Shown one piece after another: positions 49,450-59,813 of a stretch of 64,000 bases of DNA (its first letter is position 1; the number at the start of each line of letters is the position of its first letter). Made by a program: the position numbers and the translations under genes. Origin of the DNA: Rhizobacter sp. AJA081-3 (lineage in GTDB: Bacteria; Pseudomonadota; Gammaproteobacteria; Burkholderiales; Burkholderiaceae_C). The stretch is from positions 4,092,001-4,156,000 of the forward strand of contig NZ_CP059067.1 in the NCBI RefSeq assembly GCF_017795745.1. Direction: 5' to 3'. Below the pieces are notes generated by a model, which ran no database searches, was not told the DNA's origin, and saw nothing but the letters and a program-made list of their open reading frames with translations.

Positions 49450-51165
49450 GTGGACACATTGGCAGAAGCCCCCCAGTCGGCCCTTTCCGGAGTGGCACGG
49501 GTGTTGGTGCACGCCGGCCGCTTGAATGCCAAGACCGCTGAGGATCTGGTCAAGAGCTCCAAAGAAAAGAAGACCAGTTTCATCTCCTCGGTGATCTCTG
49601 CCGGTGCCGTAGCTCCCTCTGATCTCGCACACACACTTTCGGCGGCACTTGCGCTACCGCTTCTTGACCTCGGTTCCATCGACGTCCAGAAGTTGCCCAA
49701 GAACGTCATCGACGCGAAGCTGGCATTTCAGTACCAGATCGTGGTGCTGGGCAAGCGAGGCAATCGGCTGTTCATCGGCGGCGCCGACCCCACCGACCAG
49801 GAGGCTGTCGAACGCATCAAGTTCGCTACTCAGCTTTCGCCGGAGTGGGTCATCGTCGAGCACGACAAGCTCGGCAAGATTCTCGAATCCACAGGGGCAA
49901 GCGCAGCGGAGGCGCTTGAGTCATTGTCGTCGGGGGACTTCGAGTTCGACGTCACCGACGACGTCACGACGCCGCAGGAAGCCGAGGCGGCAACCGATGT
50001 CGAAGACGCACCGGTCGTTCGCTTCTTGCAGAAGATGTTGATCGACGCGATCAATGCACGTGCGTCCGATCTCCACTTCGAGCCCTACGAGTACCACTAT
50101 CGGGTCCGCTTTCGCGTCGACGGCGAGCTTCGCGAGATCACCCAGCCGCCGATCGCGATCAAAGACAAGCTCGCCTCCCGCATCAAGGTCATATCACGTC
50201 TGGACATCGCCGAAAAGCGCGTGCCGCAAGACGGTCGCATGAAGCTGAAGTTTGGGAGCAAGGCGATCGACTTCCGCGTGAGCACGTTGCCGACGCTGTT
50301 CGGCGAGAAGATCGTGATCCGGATCCTGGATCCGTCCAGCGCCAAATTGGGAATCGAAGCCCTGGGCTACGAGAAGATCGAGAAGGATCGGCTGCTCAAG
50401 TGCATCCAGCGCCCCTACGGCATGGTGCTCGTGACCGGCCCGACCGGCAGCGGCAAGACCGTGTCGCTCTACACCTGCCTGAACATCCTCAATCAGCCGG
50501 GGGTGAACATCTCCACGGTCGAGGACCCGGCGGAAATCAACCTGCCCGGCATCAACCAGGTCAACGTGAACGACAAGGCGGGCCTGACCTTCGCGGCCGC
50601 GCTCAAGTCCTTCCTACGCCAGGATCCCGACGTGATCATGGTCGGCGAGATTCGCGACCTCGAAACCGCAGACATCGCGATCAAGGCGGCCCAGACGGGC
50701 CACATGGTGATGTCGACGCTGCACACCAACGACGCGCCCACGACATTGACGCGACTGCTGAACATGGGTGTCGCACCGTTCAACATTGCCTCAGCGGTGC
50801 TGCTGATCACGGCACAGCGCCTAGGTCGCAAACTCTGCGAGAACTGCAAGACACCAGCCGACTACCCCCGCGAGGCCATGCTCAAGGCGGGATTCCAGGA
50901 GACGGACCTGGACGGCAGTTGGAAGCCCTATCGCGCAGTCGGATGCTCGGCCTGCAGCAATGGCTACAAGGGTCGTGTCGGCATCTACCAGGTGATGCCC
51001 ATCTCGGAAGAGATCCAGCGGCTGATCCTCGCCGAAGGCACCGCCATGGATCTGGCTTCTCAAGCCCACCGCGAAGGCGTGCGGGACCTGCGACAGTCGG
51101 GGCTCATCAAGGTGCGGGCTGGGGTCACGACGCTTGAAGAAGTGATCTCGGTGACCAACGAATAG
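49450..51165 (+). CDS. pilB: type IV pilus assembly ATPase PilB
   Basis: Hexameric extension motor of the type IV pilus. The 571-residue protein has an N-terminal MshEN-like domain (about 1-150), then the GspE core: VTGPTGSGKTVSLYTCLN (Walker A), STVEDPAEINLPGINQVNVN (Asp box), DPDVIMVGEIRDLETADIA (Walker B), HTNDAPTTLTRL (His box) and a zinc-binding C-terminal CENCK...CSAC motif. The start is GTG with no strong ribosome-binding site. First of pilB-pilC-pilD. Confidence 0.95.
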   Translation: MDTLAEAPQSALSGVARVLVHAGRLNAKTAEDLVKSSKEKKTSFISSVISAGAVAPSDLAHTLSAALALPLLDLGSIDVQKLPKNVIDAKLAFQYQIVVLGKRGNRLFIGGADPTDQEAVERIKFATQLSPEWVIVEHDKLGKILESTGASAAEALESLSSGDFEFDVTDDVTTPQEAEAATDVEDAPVVRFLQKMLIDAINARASDLHFEPYEYHYRVRFRVDGELREITQPPIAIKDKLASRIKVISRLDIAEKRVPQDGRMKLKFGSKAIDFRVSTLPTLFGEKIVIRILDPSSAKLGIEALGYEKIEKDRLLKCIQRPYGMVLVTGPTGSGKTVSLYTCLNILNQPGVNISTVEDPAEINLPGINQVNVNDKAGLTFAAALKSFLRQDPDVIMVGEIRDLETADIAIKAAQTGHMVMSTLHTNDAPTTLTRLLNMGVAPFNIASAVLLITAQRLGRKLCENCKTPADYPREAMLKAGFQETDLDGSWKPYRAVGCSACSNGYKGRVGIYQVMPISEEIQRLILAEGTAMDLASQAHREGVRDLRQSGLIKVRAGVTTLEEVISVTNE

Positions 51166-51203
51166 CACGCACAAATCGAAGGGCGGGGGGCAAATCTCCC
51201 GGA

Positions 51204-52430
51204 ATGACCATGGCCACTGCGGCAGCTGCAAAGAACATCAAGGACCTCGTCTTCGAATGGGAAGGCAAGGACAAGAACGGCAAGATCGTTCGTGGCGAGA
51301 TGCGCGCCGGCGGTGAAGCGATGGTCAGTGCCAGCCTTCGGCGGCAGGGCATCCTCACCACGAAGGTCAAGAAGCGCCGCCTCAGCGGCGGCCGCTCGAT
51401 CAAGCAGAAGGACATCGCGGTCTTCACTCGGCAGCTCGCGACGATGATGAAGGCCGGCGTTCCGCTGATTCAGTCCTTCGACATCGTGGCTCGCGGCAGC
51501 AGCAACCCGAAATTGACCCGACTTCTGACGGATATCCGCTCGGACGTCGAGACCGGAACGAGTCTGTCCGCCTCGTTCCGCAAGCATCCGCTCTACTTTG
51601 ACGCGCTCTACTGCAACCTCGTGGAGGCTGGCGAAGCGGGCGGCATCCTGGAGGCCCTGCTGGATCGCCTGGCGATCTACCAGGAAAAGACCATGGCGTT
51701 GAAGAACAAGATCAAGTCGGCACTGATCTATCCGGTGGCCGTGATGGTGGTCGCATTCGTGGTGCTGGCGGTCATCATGATCTTCGTGATCCCGGCCTTC
51801 AAGGACGTCTTCAGTTCGTTCGGCGCCAATCTGCCGGCGCCGACACTCTTCGTCATCGCTGTGTCAGAGATCTTCGTCTCCTACTGGTATCTGATCTTCG
51901 GCATCATCGGTGGCGGAACCTACTTCTTCCTCGAGTCATGGAAGCGATCGGTGCGCATGCAGAAAGCCATGGACCGCCTCCTTCTTCGAGTTCCGGTTTT
52001 TGGTGATCTGGTCAACAAGTCTTGCATCGCACGCTGGACGCGAACCCTGTCGACGATGTTCGCCGCTGGCGTTCCGCTGGTGGAAGCGCTCGACTCCGTG
52101 GGCGGCGCATCCGGCAACGCAGTCTTCCAGGAGGCCACCGAGCAGATCCAGAAAGACGTCTCCACCGGTTCGGCCTTGACCACCTCGATGCAGACGACGG
52201 GCGTGTTCCCCACGATGGTGATCCAGATGTGCGCCATCGGCGAAGAGTCAGGGGCGCTCGACCAGATGCTCGGCAAGGCCGCAGAGTTCTATGAGGACGA
52301 GGTCGACGAAGCGGTCAAGGGCCTGTCCAGCCTGATGGAACCGTTCATCATCGTCATCCTCGGCTTGCTCATCGGCGGCATCGTCGTGTCGATGTACTTG
52401 CCGATCTTCAAGCTGGGCCAGGTGGTCTGA
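51204..52430 (+). CDS. pilC: type IV pilus inner-membrane platform protein PilC
   Basis: GspF-family platform protein. The 408-residue protein has two repeated cytoplasmic helical domains (FTRQLATMMKAGVPLIQSFDIV near 75 and WTRTLSTMFAAGVPLVEALDSVG near 280) and three membrane helices (about 175-195, 215-240, 375-400). The spacing from pilB is 38 bases. The ATG at 51204 is chosen; one at 51210 is a possible alternative. Confidence 0.95.
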   Translation: MTMATAAAAKNIKDLVFEWEGKDKNGKIVRGEMRAGGEAMVSASLRRQGILTTKVKKRRLSGGRSIKQKDIAVFTRQLATMMKAGVPLIQSFDIVARGSSNPKLTRLLTDIRSDVETGTSLSASFRKHPLYFDALYCNLVEAGEAGGILEALLDRLAIYQEKTMALKNKIKSALIYPVAVMVVAFVVLAVIMIFVIPAFKDVFSSFGANLPAPTLFVIAVSEIFVSYWYLIFGIIGGGTYFFLESWKRSVRMQKAMDRLLLRVPVFGDLVNKSCIARWTRTLSTMFAAGVPLVEALDSVGGASGNAVFQEATEQIQKDVSTGSALTTSMQTTGVFPTMVIQMCAIGEESGALDQMLGKAAEFYEDEVDEAVKGLSSLMEPFIIVILGLLIGGIVVSMYLPIFKLGQVV

Positions 52431-52440
52431 CGCGCGCCCG

Positions 52441-53292
52441 ATGGACGCGCCATCCTTGCAGGGGCTGCTGACGCCGCCGGCCCTGGCTTTGTTCGGGCTG
52501 TGCATTGGCAGCTTCCTCAACGTGGTCATCCATCGGATGCCGCTCATGCTCGAACGCGAGTGGCGCGCCGAAAGCGCAGAACTCCTGAGCGTGCAGATCG
52601 AGCCGGCCGAAACGCTGACGCTGTCCCGACCGCGCTCCCGCTGCCCCTCGTGCGGCCATGCAATCACCTGGTACGAAAACATCCCGGTGCTCAGCTACCT
52701 GTGGCTTCGCGGTCGCTGTTCCGAGTGCAAGACGCGCATCTCCCCGCGCTACCCGCTGGTGGAACTGCTGACCGGCATCCTTTTCGGCCTGATCGGCTGG
52801 CGCTTCGGCGCCACCCCCGTAGCCCTGCTGTGGTGCGGCTTTGCGGCCGTGCTTGTCGCCCTGTCGGGCATCGACTGGGACACGACCTTTCTGCCCGACA
52901 ACCTCACGCTGCCGTTGCTCTGGGCGGGTCTGGTCAGCAGCGCGGCCGGCTGGACGATCCCACTGTCTGACGCGGTCTGGGGCGCCGCGGTCGGCTACCT
53001 GTCGCTCTGGTCGGTCTACTGGCTGTTCAAACTCACCACCGGCAAGGAAGGCATGGGTTTTGGCGACTTCAAGCTGCTGGCCGCGCTCGGTGCATGGCTC
53101 GGACTGAAGATGATCCTGCCCATCGTTCTGGCTGCATCGATCATCGGTGCCGTGATCGGGATCGTGATGAAGCTCGGGGGTTCACTGCGTGAGGGCCGCT
53201 ATGTGCCCTTCGGCCCGTTTCTGGCCGGCGCAGGACTGGTCGTGATGCTGGCTGGGCCGGCGCGCGTGCTCGGGCTGATCGGCTGGGCCTGA
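52441..53292 (+). CDS. pilD: prepilin leader peptidase / N-methyltransferase PilD
   Basis: Membrane aspartyl peptidase that cleaves and methylates type IV prepilins. The 283-residue protein has FGLCIGSFLNVVIHRMP, a cytoplasmic four-cysteine zinc loop (CPSCGHAITWYENIP and GRCSECKTRISPRYP), catalytic Asp in SGIDWDTTFLPD and the GxGD motif in GMGFGDFKLLAALG. It follows pilC by ten bases. Confidence 0.97.
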   Translation: MDAPSLQGLLTPPALALFGLCIGSFLNVVIHRMPLMLEREWRAESAELLSVQIEPAETLTLSRPRSRCPSCGHAITWYENIPVLSYLWLRGRCSECKTRISPRYPLVELLTGILFGLIGWRFGATPVALLWCGFAAVLVALSGIDWDTTFLPDNLTLPLLWAGLVSSAAGWTIPLSDAVWGAAVGYLSLWSVYWLFKLTTGKEGMGFGDFKLLAALGAWLGLKMILPIVLAASIIGAVIGIVMKLGGSLREGRYVPFGPFLAGAGLVVMLAGPARVLGLIGWA

Positions 53293-53305
53293 CGAGGTTG
53301 TCGCG

Positions 53306-53926
53306 ATGCCGCGCCGGGCACCGTTGCGCATCGGCCTGACCGGAGGCATCGGCAGCGGCAAGAGCACGGTGGCGAAGCTGCTGGCCGGGCTCGGCTGCAT
53401 CGTCATCGATACCGACGCCATCGCGCGCGCGCTCACGCAAGCAGCCGGATCGGCGATCCCGATGATCGTCGCGGAGTTCGGCCCCGATTCGATCGATCAG
53501 ACGGGTGCCTTGGATCGCAGCCGCATGCGCCAACTGGCCTTTGCAGATCCGTCGGCACGGCGACGGCTCGAAGGCATCCTGCATCCGCTGATACGAGATG
53601 AAACCTCGCGGCAGGCGGCGGCTGTCGATACTGGCACCGTGGTCTTCGATGTTCCCTTGCTGGTGGAGTCCGGGCGTTGGCGTGAACAGGTCGACAAGGT
53701 GCTCGTGATCGACTGCAGCGAGGCCACCCAGGTGGCTCGGGTGGTGGCCCGATCTGGCTGGACGGCTGACGCTGTGCAGTCCGTGGTGACCCAGCAGGCC
53801 GATCGCAGGGCGCGTCGGAGCGCGGCCGATGCCGTGATCTTCAACGACGGCATCACGCCGGTGGAACTTGCCCGCGCGGTGCAGTCTCTCTGGACTCATT
53901 GGTGTGAAGAGCCTGTGAAACAATGA
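53306..53926 (+). CDS. coaE: dephospho-CoA kinase
   Basis: Last step of coenzyme A synthesis. The 206-residue protein begins with the P-loop LRIGLTGGIGSGKSTVAKLLAGLG and has VIDTDAIARAL, LEGILHPLIRDE and DVPLLVESGRW, all typical. A GAGG site precedes the ATG. It lies 13 bases after pilD, matching the pilD-coaE-zapD-yacG order of related bacteria. Confidence 0.96.
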   Translation: MPRRAPLRIGLTGGIGSGKSTVAKLLAGLGCIVIDTDAIARALTQAAGSAIPMIVAEFGPDSIDQTGALDRSRMRQLAFADPSARRRLEGILHPLIRDETSRQAAAVDTGTVVFDVPLLVESGRWREQVDKVLVIDCSEATQVARVVARSGWTADAVQSVVTQQADRRARRSAADAVIFNDGITPVELARAVQSLWTHWCEEPVKQ

Positions 53927-53969
53927 CCTGCAAGGCAATACGCACTGAAGCGGCCCGGGACCTCCAACC

Positions 53970-54725
53970 TTGATCCTGTACGAATATCCCTTCAACGAGA
54001 GCATCCGCACGATGTTGCGGCTCGAACATCTGTTCGACAGGCTCGGCCAGTTGATCGAGCGGGATGCGCCCGTCGACCACCACTATGCGCTTGCAACCAT
54101 CTTCGAGGTGATGGATGTCGCTTCTCGCGCCGACCTGAAGTCCGATTTGCTCAAGGATCTCGAGCGGCAGAAGGTGCAGCTCAACGGTTATCGCGGCAAC
54201 CCTTCGATCTCCGAGGCCGCGCTCGAGGCCGTGCTGGCCCGGGTCGACCAGGCGTTCAACGGACTGAATCAGCTGCCGGGCAAGGCCGGTGCGGTGCTGA
54301 CTGGAAACGAGTGGCTGATGAGCATCCGCAGCCGAATCAGCATTCCGGGAGGGACCTGCGAGTTCGATCTGCCCGGCTACTACGCGTGGCAGAAACACGA
54401 TCCGCAGCGCCGCCGTGCCGATCTGCTGCATTGGGCCAGTTCACTCATGCCCCTGGCACAGGCGTTGTCGGTGCTGCTGGGGCTGCTGCGCGATTCCGGC
54501 GTCCCGCACAAGGTGGTGGCGACGGGCGGGCAGTTCCAGCAGAGCCTGCCGCAGGGTCGCGTCTATCACCTGTTGCGCCTGCGTCTGCCGCAGACGCACG
54601 ACTTCGTCCCCGAGATCAGCGGCCATCGCTTGATGGTCTCGATCCGCCTGATGCGCCAGGACGCCGAAGGGCGTCTTAAGGCCAGCGCCGAGGACACCAG
54701 CTTCGAACTCACCTTGTGCGCATGA
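53970..54725 (+). CDS. zapD: cell division protein ZapD (TTG start)
   Basis: Cytoplasmic FtsZ-binding protein that bundles protofilaments at the Z-ring. The 251-residue protein has the DUF1342/ZapD N terminus ILYEYPFNESIRTMLRLEHLFDRL, an alpha-helical first domain and a beta-rich second domain (GTCEFDLPGYYAWQ...MVSIRLM). The start codon is TTG at 53970; the next in-frame ATG would remove the conserved N-terminal 14 residues, so TTG is preferred. It overlaps yacG (ATGA). Confidence 0.93.
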   Translation: MILYEYPFNESIRTMLRLEHLFDRLGQLIERDAPVDHHYALATIFEVMDVASRADLKSDLLKDLERQKVQLNGYRGNPSISEAALEAVLARVDQAFNGLNQLPGKAGAVLTGNEWLMSIRSRISIPGGTCEFDLPGYYAWQKHDPQRRRADLLHWASSLMPLAQALSVLLGLLRDSGVPHKVVATGGQFQQSLPQGRVYHLLRLRLPQTHDFVPEISGHRLMVSIRLMRQDAEGRLKASAEDTSFELTLCA

Positions 54726-54931
54726 ATCTGCCGAACAAGCCGCGCATCGTGCGCTGTCCGGGCTGTGGTGGCCCCAGCGAATACGGCCCGGGAAATACGT
54801 TCCGGCCCTTCTGCAGCGAGCGCTGCAAGAACCACGACTTCGGCGCTTGGGCGACCGAGAGTTACCGGGTCGGCAAAGCCGGCGATCCTTCGCCGGACGA
54901 TGCCGACGGCGATATTCTTCCGCATCACTGA
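54722..54931 (+). CDS. yacG: DNA gyrase inhibitor YacG
   Basis: Small zinc protein that inhibits gyrase by binding GyrB. The 69-residue protein has the four-cysteine zinc motif CPGCGGPSEYGPGNTFRPFC with SERC, followed by FGAWATESYRV and an acidic tail. It overlaps zapD by four bases, and its TGA overlaps the ATG of the next gene (TGATG), so the three should be translationally linked. Confidence 0.95.
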   Translation: MNLPNKPRIVRCPGCGGPSEYGPGNTFRPFCSERCKNHDFGAWATESYRVGKAGDPSPDDADGDILPHH

Positions 54932-55518
54932 TGCGCAACGCTGCCTGGCTCCTGGCTCCCGCTGTGGCCGCGACGCTCGCTGCCTGCTCCAGCACGGCCT
55001 TCACCCCGCAACCCGTGTCGCCGGCTGGCATGCCCTACGCCAGTCTCGATGAGGGCAGCTATGGGTCGCGGTCCACCAGCCGGTTCCGCTTCTGCGACCC
55101 GCAGGACAGCTCAAGCGGCGCGGCCAACGCCTCCGCCGCCCCGCCCACCCGGCTCGGCGCCGCTGCCCAGGCAGTCACTTCGGCAGCGGCGGCGCCGGTC
55201 CAAGGCCTCATGAAGGTCGATGTCAGGCTGCACGGTCTCGACCTCACCGGTGAGTTCAGAGACCCGGTCGGGTCGAACGTCCCGCCCGTCGCCGTGCTGT
55301 CGCACACCAAAGACAGCATCGTGTTCTGGCACTCAGCGCGTGCCGTGGGCCTGCAAGAGGTGTCCAAGGCCGCCCAGGCCTATTGCGGCCGATCCCGGCA
55401 AAGCATGCTGTACCGCGGGTCGTCGACGCGCTGTCCTTCCGCCGAACGCGGGCTGACCGGTGCGGCCGTGGTGAACACCTACGCCATCTCGGCTTACGCC
55501 TGCACCGCTCGCCCTTGA
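54931..55518 (+). CDS. predicted lipoprotein of unknown function
   Basis: A 195-residue protein with signal MRNAAWLLAPAVAATLAAC, lipobox LAAC, and a serine/alanine-rich linker. The distal half (VDVRLHGLDLTGEFRDP, KDSIVFWHSARAVGLQEVSKAAQAYCG, YRGSSTRCPSAERG, YAISAYAC) carries several cysteines that could form disulfides. I recognise no domain. The start codon overlaps the yacG stop, so it appears to be a fourth member of the coaE-zapD-yacG run. Confidence 0.72.
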   Translation: MRNAAWLLAPAVAATLAACSSTAFTPQPVSPAGMPYASLDEGSYGSRSTSRFRFCDPQDSSSGAANASAAPPTRLGAAAQAVTSAAAAPVQGLMKVDVRLHGLDLTGEFRDPVGSNVPPVAVLSHTKDSIVFWHSARAVGLQEVSKAAQAYCGRSRQSMLYRGSSTRCPSAERGLTGAAVVNTYAISAYACTARP

Positions 55519-55542
55519 GGGTGCTGCCGGGCAGCCCCAGCC

Positions 55543-55571
55543 CTTGAAAGCCTGGGACTCAACCCTATAAT
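55543..55571 (+). promoter_or_regulatory. combined sigma32 / sigma70 promoter of groES-groEL
   Basis: CTTGAAA (55543-55549), a 13-base spacer, then CCCTATAAT (55563-55571), matching the heat-shock sigma32 consensus. The same bases offer a sigma70 pair (TTGAAA, 16-base spacer, TATAAT). Transcription would begin near 55578, just before the CIRCE element. Confidence 0.85.
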
Positions 55572-55579
55572 GCTTTCTG

Positions 55580-55606
55580 CTAGCACTCGCCTGTGGTGAG
55601 TGCCAA
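55580..55606 (+). promoter_or_regulatory. CIRCE element (HrcA operator)
   Basis: CTAGCACTC, nine bases, GAGTGCCAA. This is the CIRCE inverted repeat TTAGCACTC-N9-GAGTGCTAA with one mismatch in each arm. It lies at or just after the predicted transcription start, where HrcA would block groESL transcription. No hrcA gene is in the window. Confidence 0.9.
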
Positions 55607-55709
55607 CGCCGCCGGACAGGGACACGTCTCCCGAAGCGGCGAAGTGAATGAGTGCATACATTGCCTCAAACCCCATTGGAAGCTAGTTCCGAGTCATCAA
55701 GGAGATGCT

Positions 55710-56003
55710 ATGAAACTTCGTCCGTTGCACGATCGCGTGATCGTCAAGCGCCTGGAACAGGAAACCAAGACCGCGTCGGGCATCGTCATCCCCGACAACG
55801 CCGCCGAGAAGCCCGACCAGGGTGAAGTCCTTGCCGTCGGCCCGGGCAAACGCAACGAGAAGGGCGACTTCGTGGCCCTGAACATCAAGGTCGGCGATCG
55901 GGTTCTGTTCGGCAAGTACAGCGGCCAGACCGTCAAGGTCGATGGTGACGAACTCCTGGTGATGCGCGAAGAAGACCTCTTCGCCGTGGTCGAGAAGAAG
56001 TAA
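55710..56003 (+). CDS. groES: co-chaperonin GroES
   Basis: Heptameric lid of the GroEL chamber. The 97-residue protein starts [29 protein letters not shown] with the mobile loop, and ends [25 protein letters not shown] precedes the ATG. The leader from the heat-shock promoter is about 130 bases and carries the CIRCE element near its 5' end. Confidence 0.98.
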   Translation: MKLRPLHDRVIVKRLEQETKTASGIVIPDNAAEKPDQGEVLAVGPGKRNEKGDFVALNIKVGDRVLFGKYSGQTVKVDGDELLVMREEDLFAVVEKK

Positions 56004-56030
56004 TTCGATCCGCCTCCCGCAACACCCTGA

Positions 56031-57698
<1,668 letters not shown>

Positions 57699-57729
57699 TG
57701 TCCGCCTGAGCAGGTTCCTTGCTCTCGAG

Positions 57730-57754
57730 GGGCTGCCGCAAGGCAGCCCTTTTT
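57730..57754 (+). terminator. intrinsic terminator after groEL
   Basis: GGGCTGCC / GGCAGCCC stem with a GCAA tetraloop followed by five Ts, about 30 bases after the groEL stop. A strong rho-independent terminator. Confidence 0.92.
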
Positions 57755-57801
57755 CTTGGGCACGACGACATAATCGCTGCACCACTTCCAAGCCCGCCGG
57801 C

Positions 57802-59784
57802 ATGCCGACTTCGCCCAAGCTGCGCAGGTTCGTCGAAGACGAAATCGAACGCTCCAGCGCGCTGATCGAACGCGTGCTGGCCGGCACGCTCGCCCTGTTG
57901 CGGGACCCTCGCGACTCGGGCTTGGCCAGGAGCGAGCGCGAACGTCACTTCGAGCTGGTCGAGGCCCTTCAGCATCAGGGATCCCGGTTCCAGTCGCGCT
58001 TCCTCGAAGCGTTGCGCGAAGGCGTGGCACGCGAACTCGCATCGCAGGACGAGACTGATGCCAGCCCGACGGCGCGCGCCGCCGGCGGCCTCGAACTGAT
58101 GGACGAGTCGCGGGTGGAAGTCGACATCGAGATCTCCCGCGCCATGCAGATCATCGACAGCACAGCCGAGTGGGAACTGCGCGAGTTGCAGACCTTCACT
58201 TCCACGCTGTGCGGCCTGGAACATGTCAGCGCCGAATCGAATCCGCTGCGGCCGATCGTCTATGCCACGGCGCTGTGGGAGGCCTCCGGCGCCGTCTCGC
58301 CGGTGCAGGCGAACCGTGCCATCCTGCTGCGCCTGTCGGCCGGGGTCGCCGCCGGGCTGCTGAAGTCCGCCTGGGCGGCTGCCAATTCACGCCTGGAAGC
58401 ACAGGGCGTGGAGCCCGGCATCTACAAGACCGTTCTGCTGGCGCCCGGCTCGGTGCCCGGCCGCAGCGAACCCGCTGCCGTCGTGCGAGTCAGCGGTAGC
58501 CTCACCTCACTGATCGACCGGATGCCGGCGGCTTTGCCGGGCGGTGGTGCCCTGCCGGGACTGTCTGCCGGGGGCGGCGACGGACGCGTGGCCGAACTGT
58601 TGTCGCGCCTGTTCGCACTGATCCAGGCCGACATGCTCGTGCCCAGCACCGTGCGTGCGGTGCTCGCCCGGCTGCAGGTGGCCGCGATGCGCGTGGCGTT
58701 GCAGGATCCATCCATGCTCGAGTCGGCAGACCATCCGGTGTGGCGGCTGATGAACCGCATTGCTTCGGCAGGCGCCTCCTACCCCTTGCCGGGCGACAAG
58801 CGGCGGGCCGCCCTGCTGTCGTTCTGCGAGGCCGTAGCGGAGGAGGTCTCGCGATCGCAGGTCGGCGATGCGATGCCGTTCCGGCGCGCCGCTGCGCGCG
58901 TCGATGCCTTCCTCGCCGAACAGATGCAATGGCAGCTGCGCGAGGCGGGCACCAGCGTGATCGCACTGCAACGCGCTGAGCGCCGCGAGGTGCTCGAGCA
59001 GTTGCTCTCGCAGCGCCTGACCGACCAGATGACCACGGTGCGCACCACCGCGCCCATCCGGCGCTTCGTCACCTCGGCCTGGGCCAAGGTGCTGGCTGAA
59101 TCCATGGTGCGCTTCGGCGACCATGCCGAGCCGACGCCGAGCTACCTGAAAGCCGTCGACGACCTGCTGTGGAGTGTGCAGACGCCCGACCACCCGCAGA
59201 GCCGGCAGCGCCTGATCGGATTGCTGCCGGGCCTGTTGCAGCGCCTGCGCAGTGGCATGGAACTGATCGCCATGCCCGCCGCGGAGCAGCAGGGCGTGCT
59301 CGACGAGTTGATGGCGGTGCATGCCGAGGCCCTGCGCCCGGGCCAGCGTGCGGCGCCGACCGCCCTCACGGCCGAGCAGATCGTGCAACGCATGCGCGAA
59401 GAAGTCATTCCGGACACCCCTGCGCTGCGCCCATTCCGCGACTCGGTGATCGATCTGGCCTCGATGGAGACCGTGCCGGCAGACTTTCTCACCACCGACG
59501 TCGGTGCGCCGGAAGACGCCGGCCCGCGCATCGACGGCCTGGCGCCGGGCGAACGGCTGCGCCTGTTCGTGCACGGACGCTGGTCCCCGGTGCAACTGCT
59601 GTGGCGCAGCGACAAAGGCCTTTTCCTGCTGTTCGCCAGCGAGCAGGTCGGCATCACTCACTCGATCACCCGGCGCGCGCTCGAACGGCTGGATGCCGCC
59701 GGGCTGATGAAGCCGCTGGAGGATCGCCCGCTCGTGCAGCGCAGCATCGACGCGCTGGTGAACCAGCTCTCGCTGCCGGCGTGA
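57802..59784 (+). CDS. DUF1631 family protein
   Basis: A 660-residue, mainly helical cytoplasmic protein matching DUF1631: SDETD-like N-terminal region with LELMDESRVEVDIEISRAMQIIDSTAEWELRELQTFTSTLCGLE-type segment (about 95-145), a NPLRPIVYATALWEA motif, and a C-terminal RLRLFVHGRWSPVQLLWRSDKGLFLLFAS-like beta segment. Function unproven; relatives in Burkholderiales and Pseudomonas are sometimes near chaperone or c-di-GMP genes. I use the ATG at 57802. A CATAAT hexamer about 25 bases upstream may be its -10. Confidence 0.87.
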   Translation: MPTSPKLRRFVEDEIERSSALIERVLAGTLALLRDPRDSGLARSERERHFELVEALQHQGSRFQSRFLEALREGVARELASQDETDASPTARAAGGLELMDESRVEVDIEISRAMQIIDSTAEWELRELQTFTSTLCGLEHVSAESNPLRPIVYATALWEASGAVSPVQANRAILLRLSAGVAAGLLKSAWAAANSRLEAQGVEPGIYKTVLLAPGSVPGRSEPAAVVRVSGSLTSLIDRMPAALPGGGALPGLSAGGGDGRVAELLSRLFALIQADMLVPSTVRAVLARLQVAAMRVALQDPSMLESADHPVWRLMNRIASAGASYPLPGDKRRAALLSFCEAVAEEVSRSQVGDAMPFRRAAARVDAFLAEQMQWQLREAGTSVIALQRAERREVLEQLLSQRLTDQMTTVRTTAPIRRFVTSAWAKVLAESMVRFGDHAEPTPSYLKAVDDLLWSVQTPDHPQSRQRLIGLLPGLLQRLRSGMELIAMPAAEQQGVLDELMAVHAEALRPGQRAAPTALTAEQIVQRMREEVIPDTPALRPFRDSVIDLASMETVPADFLTTDVGAPEDAGPRIDGLAPGERLRLFVHGRWSPVQLLWRSDKGLFLLFASEQVGITHSITRRALERLDAAGLMKPLEDRPLVQRSIDALVNQLSLPA

Positions 59785-59813
59785 ACCTCCCCGGCCCGGC
59801 ACAATCGCGGGCC

